From Chloranthus sessilifolius (lineage: Eukaryota; Streptophyta; Magnoliopsida; Chloranthales; Chloranthaceae): a DNA stretch of 64,000 bases. The stretch covers positions 152,004,060-152,068,059 of the forward strand of contig CM037586.1 of NCBI GenBank assembly GCA_021018995.1, in the 5' to 3' direction. The position numbers and the translations under genes were made by a program. Shown here piece by piece: positions 56,784-64,000 of the stretch; position 1 is the first letter of the stretch; each line of letters opens with the position of its first letter. The notes under the pieces are model-generated. The model ran no database searches and was not told the DNA's origin. It saw only the letters and a program-made list of their open reading frames with translations.

Positions 56784-57802
56784 CACAGCTCTTGAACAAA
56801 TGGCACTTTAGGACTGCCATATTTTAAGCCATCAGAGACTTTTTTAGTCAAACCATTTAGGTGACTAAACCTCCAATATCATAGATATTGCTCAATCATA
56901 AAGACATGCCCATCAAAAGATTCAAGCCGTTCGAAGGTGCGTAATTCATAAAATACTCGTCTCGCGGTGGTGCGAAGACATCTAGTAAGGATTAGTCATA
57001 TTTAGACCGTTGCTCATATTTACATAGGGACATAGGGTACAGTGCAAGGTTTATAATATATTGCAACCAGCCCTAAGGTCGTAAGTTGGAGCCCAGCTTA
57101 CCTATATAAAAGAATATTTATATAGGATCCAAACTTATCTGCTCAGAATGGACGGTCGAGATCTTCCAATTAATAATCTACGATAGAAAAATAGAGGCCG
57201 AGGTAGTAGTCACTAGGAGCATTTTACAAATACAGTCGTGGCTTAAAACTCTTTTTGGACCGTTGGATCTAATGAGTTTAATCATGATCTCAGGATAAAG
57301 TGCATCTTCTCCATGGTGACTCGGTTTAGACACTGGATTCCACAATCCATAGCTTTAACCCAGCAAGAGTAACTGATTAGATTATTATTATATGATTACT
57401 ATATCAAGGAAATTGGGTAAAAAATGTCGTATTAACAAAGGATGGAGATCTCAGCAGACTGACCAATAGCCTTGCGGATTGACTAAATTAGCGAATCCAA
57501 TGGTTTTATTCTTAAAAAAGTCAAAAAAGCTTTCGAATTTCTTATTTTGTAGAGGTCTAGGGGTCGGGGACTATGTCTTCGGGTGTAGAGAAATCTCTAC
57601 TCGTCAGTTTGCCATCATGTGATGTCCATCACGAGGATTGGGTTTCACGATAATTTAGGTAAGGTCGATGAGGTCCTATTAAAAAAAAACCTATTTTTAT
57701 GGCTTTTTCACAATTAAAAAAATGGTTAAAGTACTGAAAAATCAACACACCAAAGTTTTGAAGTATTACCTTGTCTTTGACTTATCAAACAAAGGAAAAA
57801 AT

Positions 57803-57886
<84 letters not shown>

Positions 57887-58714
57887 ATGGCTGATCAACC
57901 AAAAACAGGAGTTATTTTGAGTTCATCATGCCATGTGATATGTGAAATGAGATTGGGCGCATGAGTCCTGTTCGCCCAGGCATATACTCCCCTTTGCCTA
58001 TTTTGTATAAACAAAGTCAACGAAGACTCCATCATTGGTACATATTTCAAAGGTAATAAAAGTTCATAAGACGACTCGAATCATCGGATTTATACAGTTT
58101 AATATTGATCATTAAAAAAATATGCACAACTGTTCAAACTAGAGTACATAGATCAGACAATTTCAGCTTAAAGCCTCCACTTAGTACTTTTGAACTTTTG
58201 GTGGCTCTTAGTAGGAGCTACCACCATCACGACTTGCATTGCCCAAGAGATACGTCATGTGGCCTAAAGACCCTAACAGTGTCAAAGTTGAAAGTCTATC
58301 ATACAATCGAACGTTTTTAGGCTCTTAATCACATGATAGACATATTTTTTAATACTTTTAGCTTAATTTAATCCAGATGATGGTTTCATGCAACACATGA
58401 TGCTGCATGCATCGAATGTATAAAATTGGCGACTCTGTCACGGCCGTTGGTGGCCGGGTCAATCTTATTACCCTTTTACATTCATTCTTGGGTTAAAGCG
58501 TGTCTTTTGTATTTGGCCGTCCATGAAACTCAAAGGGCGGGCAACAAAAAGTTAGAGCTAGCTATTGGGGTAACCTCTTTTGGGATAAGATTGAGTGACC
58601 GAAGCTTACACTTTTGACTAATGCTTACGTGGGCGCCATTGTCCTTACCATATCCCAAGCATTTCATGCATTTATATAATTAGGTGACACCCCTTTTATA
58701 GCAGGAAAGAAGTT
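56784..58714. other. intergenic, no gene seen
   Basis: No conserved frame. A B-box-like GGTCGTAAGTTGGAGCCC near 57077-57095 followed by CAGCTTACCTATATAAAAG may be a SINE 3' fragment, similar to the reverse of 60008-60060. Confidence 0.4.
57805..57882. repeat. compound (TC)n(TA)n microsatellite
   Basis: About 21 TC units then about 18 TA units. Confidence 0.97.
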
Positions 58715-58780
58715 ATTTTGAACTCACGACCTTGGAGAAGGTACCCAAGTTGACAACAGTTGCGCTAACCCATTTGTAGC
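58715..58780 (-). repeat. SINE-like head fragment
   Basis: Minus strand: GGGTTAGCGCAACTGTTG (A-box-like) and AGGTCGTGAGTTCAAAAT (B-box-like). No body or tail recognised. Confidence 0.45.
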
Positions 58781-59159
58781 AAATAAAATTTCTTTTCGCG
58801 CTCAAAAACCAAAGTTCTGGTTGTGTGAGAATGAGAGAAAGAGAGAAAATCCCATCAGGAGTGGTGTCATAAGCTCAAAACCTTGTGATGCCAGAGAATG
58901 CTCCATTTAATCCTCTGATGTAGATAGGTTTCTACAAAGTTTTCAACACCATACTCGAGCCTCTTGCGTTGACTAAGATAGAGAGGTTGACTCTGGTGTG
59001 AAGCTAACAGAAACAGCCTGGTTTTGGGGTGAACCGTATGACTATGATTTTAGTCTATCAATGTAAAATTGAAGGCTGACCCCAGCTTACCATCACTAAA
59101 TAAATAAAAGGTGTCATTCAAACAACAAAAATGCTATTTACATGATCTTACACCATTCA

Positions 59160-59350
59160 AGCATGCTTTAGTTATACACAATGTGGTGCACATATGCTGT
59201 CAATCTAAATAGTCCTAGTGGCAGTCCATCTATCAATGAAATATGTCTCAGCCAAAGAATGTACGTCAATAAATCGATGCAATCCATCATTGGAATACGT
59301 CTCAGCCAAAGGACCACGCCAATAAACGGATGCAATCGATCCAATTCGTG
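59160..59350. repeat. family 3 repeat with 60-bp tandem duplication
   Basis: Two units sharing TATGTCTCAGCCAAAG / TACGTCTCAGCCAAAG and CAATAAA-CGATGCAATC (about 59233 and 59293). Reverse orientation relative to 45395-45755. Confidence 0.55.
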
Positions 59351-59641
59351 AATTTTGATATCAGCCATTAAAAATAAGAACAGGGTTTGTTACAGAGTGC
59401 ATAGATGGTATGGCTCAAGCCTCCCAAAATGTATCATTTTCGGGCACACTTCAATTCACTGTAAAAACTATTACTTTTAGGGCTTCGATTGCTTACATCT
59501 TACACCTCTAACGGTATTTAAACGACGGTGATGAGACTTGAGTCAGTACCCATGAAATTTCAATTTGTGCAATTGCTCCTGCGGAGCGAGTTGGGTACTA
59601 CTAAGTCAAATTGATATGTCAGAATCCATGTTACTCCCAAG

Positions 59642-59764
59642 GTAACAAACTTGGTATCCGTATCGGGTATCAGTCCTTGGAGGACCGATACGAATCGATC
59701 GATTCTTATCGGCCGATATCGATACATATCAGCTTATTTAAAAAATAAATAAATAAATAAATAA

Positions 59765-59830
<66 letters not shown>

Positions 59831-60004
59831 GTATCGGCCGATACCCGATACGTATCGGCTGATATGGGCCCGTATCGACCGATATTCGATACGTATTGGC
59901 TGATACAGGCCCGTATCGGCCGATATAGATACGGATATCGAGTTGGATACTCGATACGTATCAGCACTGATATGTATCGGTATCGGCCAACATTGGATGC
60001 CTTG
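59642..60004. repeat. CGATA-motif repeat, copy B
   Basis: Array of CGATACGTATCGG and CGGCCGATA words split by an (AAAT)n/(AT)n run (59743-59826). Ends in TTGGATGCCTTGATTA, as copy A ends in TTTTGATGCCTTG. Confidence 0.75.
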
Positions 60005-60007
60005 ATT

Positions 60008-60060
60008 ACTAATCTTTTATTTTTATAGGTAAGCTAGGCTTGAACCTGGGACCTTGAAGA
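60008..60060 (-). repeat. SINE 3' fragment
   Basis: Minus strand: a good B box, GTCCCAGGTTCAAGCC, then TAGCTTACCTATAAAAATAAAAG. The A box and upstream part are missing. Confidence 0.5.
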
Positions 60061-60749
60061 TAATGTTAATCTTTGAGCAGATCTCGGTTGCGAAACACAA
60101 AATAAAAAATAACTAAGGATATAAAGAGTAAAAAACGCTTGTACCAAGCTTTCTATTTTCCTCTTAATCTTCTTTCTTCTTCCCGGATCAATGTCAATGA
60201 CCTCCAAGCCTACGTTACTTCTACTCCCGTTAAGGTATGCCATTAGATGGAATAGGCTAGGTGGGAAGAGGTCACGGTAGTCTCCTTTTATAGCCTTCTC
60301 TTTTCTCTAAACCATCGAGGAAAGAAAGAAGAGACGCATCGCATAATTAAGCCACTACTTGCGTTAGTGCCTTGAGATACGTGAGGTCAACAATTTAACT
60401 CAAATTTTTTTCTTATATATATATATAGAAAAACCGAGATACGTTAATGTATTGATCACATAAAATTTCCAACAGTTCTAATATTATCAGCCTTCTTGTG
60501 CTACAGGTCAAAGCCCTTAAACTTTAGTAAGGTGATACTACTGTCTTGTTTGACAAAACTCATGGAAATGTCTTTTTTTTTTTACTATACATAGGCTTGT
60601 AAATAAAAGAACTCATGAAAAGTTTTATTTTTAAAATTTTATAATGGTTTGATTTTATTTTTTTCACCTATTTGGCTACATTGTGTAAAATTATTTTCTT
60701 AAGGCACCATTCTTCACACCATATGAACATGTAACCTCACCCTATCTCG
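60061..60749. other. intergenic, no gene seen
   Basis: AT-rich DNA without recognised frames. Confidence 0.4.
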
Positions 60750-61075
60750 TCAAGCCAAAATGTATTAATTGCTTTAAATTAGAACATGAATTTTTTTTTG
60801 GTCCCAAGGTTTTACAAGATGGGTCTTGAGATCATCGGCATACACTCAAATAGTTTTTTATTCTGCATAGTACAAATCCCAAACGGTAACTCTAAACTCG
60901 TGAGACATACATCAAGCTCAAATACAAATCCCGAGTCATTTGTTGGAATTAGTGCCACATGAAATAAACAAATCGATATGCCCATGATCTCAAGATGCAT
61001 CATCTGGAAGATTGGGATAAAAAATAATCTCCTTTGTCATATTCAAAGTAGTCAATGCACATTGGCCGGAGGAGA
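60750..61075. mobile_element. fold-back element family 1
   Basis: TTAATTGCTTTAAATTAGA, CTTGAGATCATCGGC on the left and CATGATCTCAAGATGCATC, GGAAGATTGGGATAAAAA, ATTCAAAGTAGTCAAT on the right, inverted. Confidence 0.7.
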
Positions 61076-61314
61076 TGGGGCGAGGTTACGATTTTACAAT
61101 GCAAATAAATAGTATGATTATGAGGTGAGGTTACATCTAACTGTTGAATCGATACAATCAACTGTTGAATCGGATAATGGCTTTAGTGCAAAACTCAATC
61201 ATATGATAAAGATTATGCTTGGTGCCAATCTTTTCACTTATGATCTTTACATCATGGCCTTCAAATTAACTGACTTAGATGGTTGGGTTCCATTTATTGG
61301 CGTTGTTGTTTATG

Positions 61315-61752
61315 GGTACCTATGTTCCCGTTCATGCGTTCTCTGAAAGCGCCCACGTCCCAGACCCTTGAAGACTAGTGATTGCTTTGGGTCAGATGAG
61401 GGTGATTGTTTTTCACCCTGATCGTCCATAGAATGGATCTTAAGATCATGTAACACCTATCGGACGGTCAGTTTGTGATTCCATGTGTCCCCAGTCCCCA
61501 AAATATGGCCCTAAAGTCACGTTTGAACATGATGTGTGCTATATGATTGAAGAGTCATATTTTGGATATCGATGATACAGGAAATTAAAAATTGAGTGTC
61601 AGATTGATGCACCATGAATCCAAGATCTATTTTGTGGAAGATATTTATTAAAAAAGATATCCATCATCTGATTCGAAGAAATTAACGTTTTTTTAAGGGG
61701 TCTAGGATGTAGGCACTTTCAAAGAATGCGTGGGCGTGAAGAAAGAGGTATT
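61315..61752. mobile_element. fold-back element family 1, long arms
   Basis: Left ATGCGTTCTCTGAAAGCGCC, CCCAGACCCTTGAAGA and right GGGGTCTAGGATGTAGGCAC, TTTCAAAGAATGCGTGGGCG are inverted. The inner arms share AATGGATCTTAAGATCATG and CCAAGATCTATTTTGTGG. Confidence 0.8.
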
Positions 61753-61754
61753 GA

Positions 61755-61890
61755 CATGTGTGCCACATCAATAAAAAAATTGAGCGTTTGATGATAAGCT
61801 CATAGTCTCAAGATCCATTATATTAAAAATTATAGTGAAAAAAAAACCTTGATCGGTTGATCCAAAGCAATCAAACGATTTTAAGCATGA
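61755..61890. mobile_element. fold-back family 1, right half only
   Basis: GTGCCACATCAATAAAAA, AGTCTCAAGATCCATTA and GATCCAAAGCAATCAAACGA match the right arms of family 1. The left arm is missing. Confidence 0.65.
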
Positions 61891-62279
61891 AATATTCGAG
61901 TTGAGAAGAACAAATTTCGGGTTGTAAGGGTAGCCACCAAAATTCCTCTAAGCTTTTAACCCATGTCGTAGGCAAAAAAAGGGAAATTTTTATTTTCAGC
62001 CCTATAATTTTGCTTATTTGCAGAAACGGCCCTATAATTTCACTCCTTGCATAACAGGCCAGCTCCAAGCTTAGCCGAATCCACGTCACCTCCCACTTGC
62101 CAAGTCAACACAACATGATTTATTTATATTATTTATATATATAATAAGATCATACGAATTCATTCGCTGCTCCCCATTTTCTTTATCCCGTTTCCCATTA
62201 GTAGTTCAGAGTTCAGACCAACCCTAACATCGTCGCTTTTACCTGTTCAGATCAACCCTATCAACTCAAAGGATAACTG

Positions 62280-62608
62280 GTAAGAATGAATTTTTAGCAA
62301 GAAGTTGTTTATTTAGTTAGAAAATCAAAAATGGGGTGGCCCGCTATAGCGGGCCGTTACTTCAAGATAGCGGGCCGCTACTTCAAGATAGCGACCCGCT
62401 ACTTCAGGATAGCGGACTGCTATCTTGAAGTAGCGGCCGCTATCTTGAGATAGCGGACCGTTATATCAGAATAGCGGGACGCTAGCTACCTTGACTAATT
62501 TTATTATTATTATCAATTTAGTGTTTAATTTTCATTATTTATTTTTTCCATTGTATTGATCAATTTAGAGTTTGAAGTTTAATTTTTATTTTTTTTAAAT
62601 ATTTGTAG
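62280..62608 (+). other. presumed MULE 5' leader intron
   Basis: Donor AACTG-GTAAGA (GT at 62280-62281) and acceptor ATATTTGTAG (AG at 62607-62608), 6 nt before the transposase ATG. Not proven. Confidence 0.5.
62337..62490. repeat. palindromic ~21-bp array in MULE leader
   Basis: About seven units of the type GCGGGCCGCTACTTCAAGATA. From about 62425 the units invert to CTATCTTGAAGTAGCGG, so left and right halves of the array can pair. Not a CRISPR: no spacers. Confidence 0.8.
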
Positions 62609-62614
62609 ATTGAA

Positions 62615-64000
62615 ATGAATGTTCCTATTCTTTGTCATTTCGATGGGGTCCGTGTTAGAGATGATACTTACAACGGTGGACATCGGAAGATTGTTGTTAT
62701 CAAAGACAATATACCGTTTGATCAATTTAAGCAGAAAATGTACAATATTAGTAGGACTCAACCAGAAGAGCATTCAATTTCCCTATCCGTTTCATTGCGC
62801 ATCGGGAAGGAGTTGGTGTTTGCTGAATTGTCGGACTTTGATGATCTTGCGAACTTATTTAGAGCATATCATATTGGTGATGGTGTGATAAATATTTATA
62901 TCGAGAAATCATTAATCACTTACGGAACCAATAGTGTCTTCAGACGTTCCAATGAAACAAGACCATGAAGATCAAGGATATTGTCCTCAAATGAATCCGA
63001 TGGACAATACATTAATTACTCATGTCACGGAACCAATAGCGTCTTCAGACGTTCCAATGAGACAAGACCATGAAGATCAAAGATATTATCCTCAAATGAA
63101 TCCGATGGACAATACATGTCAGCATAACGATGAAGCGGTGAACAACATATTTGATTGGAATCAGTGGGAAACATTTTTGGGAGGCATTAGTCCATATGAA
63201 TGACCTTCTGAACAAATAGCTTCGGAGCGAACGGTAATCGAGGCCAAAGCATAGGAGCGAACACTAACCATACCTCGATGGACTCAACCCCAAGCACGTA
63301 ATAATATTCCAGTCGACGACGGTGATAGTGATCCTGAAAATACTGAATCACTGCCCTCCTCGCCCACTTCGCGTGTTCATACTAATAGGGGAATTGATCA
63401 ACCTATGGTGGACGAAGACTATCAGCTTAATGACTTGGAAGGAGAGTATATGAATTCAGATGATGAAGAATTGTATGAAGGGGGGTCATTAACTGTCGAT
63501 CAGGCATTCAGAAATAAAAAAACCTTTCAAAAAGCCCTTAGAGAGTTTGCAATGACAAATAATTTTCAAATTAAACCAATAAAAACCAGTCCTCTTTGAG
63601 TTACCGCGAGCTGTATTCAATTAGGGTGTGCTTGGCGAATACATGCATCAAAATTGGTGGGTGGCCGTGGAAGACATTTACTTTGCAACATACGTGCGAA
63701 ATGCCAGCTTTCGGAAGAGGACATCGCCAGTGTACGAATTCTTGGATAGCTTCCTTCGTGAGGGATAAATTGTTAAAAGGTTTTGACGAGACTCCTGCTT
63801 CAATAATTTTTTATATTGAAAAAAAATATGGTATAACAGTAAGTTATTGGAAAGCATGGAGAGGGAAAGAAATGGCTTTAAGCGACATCCGAGGTAGCTG
63901 GGAGGAGCAATTTAAGATGTTACCGTCCTATATCGCCGAATTACAGCAAGTCGATCCAGACGTACAGACCGAATTATGTCGCGAGCCTGATAATGCCTTT
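62615..64000 (+). pseudogene. MULE (MuDR) transposase, broken, partial
   Basis: ATG at 62615; the N-terminal region (IPFDQFKQKMYNI, LFRAYHIGDGVINIYIE) is of the type found ahead of plant MuDR transposases. A 5-bp deletion shifts frame near 62920. An acidic linker with a 105-110-bp duplication follows, then the MuDR DNA-binding domain: LTVDQAFRNKKTFQKALREFA, a C-x4-C ... H-x-C zinc site (CIQLGC ... LQHTC) and the region KLLKGFDETPASIIFYIEKK up to the window edge. Stops at 63201, 63249 and 63597 and another frameshift near 63665 make it a pseudogene. Catalytic DDE residues lie beyond the window. Confidence 0.85.
62908..63120 (+). repeat. tandem duplication in MULE transposase linker
   Basis: Two copies containing GGAACCAATAG, GTCTTCAGACGTTCCAATGA and AATGAATCCGATGGACAATA; GGAACC at 62924 and 63029. 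The first copy lacks 5 bp just before GGAACC. Confidence 0.9.

Larger units (their letters stand above)
61980..64000 (+). mobile_element. Mutator-like element (MULE), left part
   Basis: Presumed left end GGGAAATTTTTATTTTCAGC at about 61980, followed by sub-repeats with CCCTATAATTT (twice), a leader with an intron, and a MuDR-type transposase reading rightwards off the window. The other terminal repeat and target duplication lie outside, so the left boundary is provisional. Confidence 0.75.

Noticed and set aside
57722..57964. Open frame across the (TC)n(TA)n tract
   Set aside because: Repeat translation only.
62337..62490. 21-bp array considered as CRISPR
   Set aside because: No spacers, units invert midway, plant MULE context.

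Overview
The window is nuclear DNA from a flowering plant. It is AT-rich and dominated by transposable elements. It holds one clearly intact protein-coding gene, on the minus strand at 35168-37928: a class II trehalose-phosphate synthase very close to the TPS6 type, with three coding exons. Its promoter and leader extend to about 39500. Copia, L1-type LINE, MULE, hAT, CACTA, TRIM/SMART and tRNA-derived SINE elements, together with plant-style splice signals, fix the lineage as angiosperm. I cannot name the species.

Layout. 1-4093: small elements (a CACTA MITE, a solo SMART LTR, a SINE inserted into another SINE). 4094-12551: a complete but decayed Copia retrotransposon with a perfect 5-bp target duplication, carrying a nested GC-rich solo LTR at 10414-11344. 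12557-17005: repeat fragments. 17014-24854: a hAT-like element whose right terminal repeat was hit by a full-length L1-type LINE (about 18614-24837). 25308-25729: a 422-bp SMART retroelement with a 46-bp interior. 26046-28597: MITEs and a second hAT-like element. 29174-35167: fold-back repeats and non-coding sequence with one promoter-like stretch. 35168-38560: the TPS gene. 39875-52090: many fold-back (inverted-repeat) elements in at least four families, and a TRIM. 52233-52498: a full-length SINE. 52726-56026: a second Copia with most of pol missing. 56454-56773: another TIR element. 59642-60004: a repeat built on the CGATA motif. 61980-64000: the 5' half of a MULE whose transposase runs off the window edge.

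The TPS gene is the only host function I can support. Class II TPS proteins have a GT20 synthase-like domain fused to a HAD phosphatase-like domain and are thought to act in trehalose-6-phosphate/sugar signalling. The proposed leader shows two upstream ORFs, one a bare AUG-UAA, and the upstream DNA has several ACGT-core motifs.

I did not find a convincing new multi-gene system. The most unusual material is structural: the tiny SMART and TRIM elements on the minus strand, the large fold-back families (one copy with a perfect 9-bp target duplication), the nested insertions, and a palindromic 21-bp array inside the presumed 5' intron of the MULE. All boundaries and identities were read by eye without alignment software.
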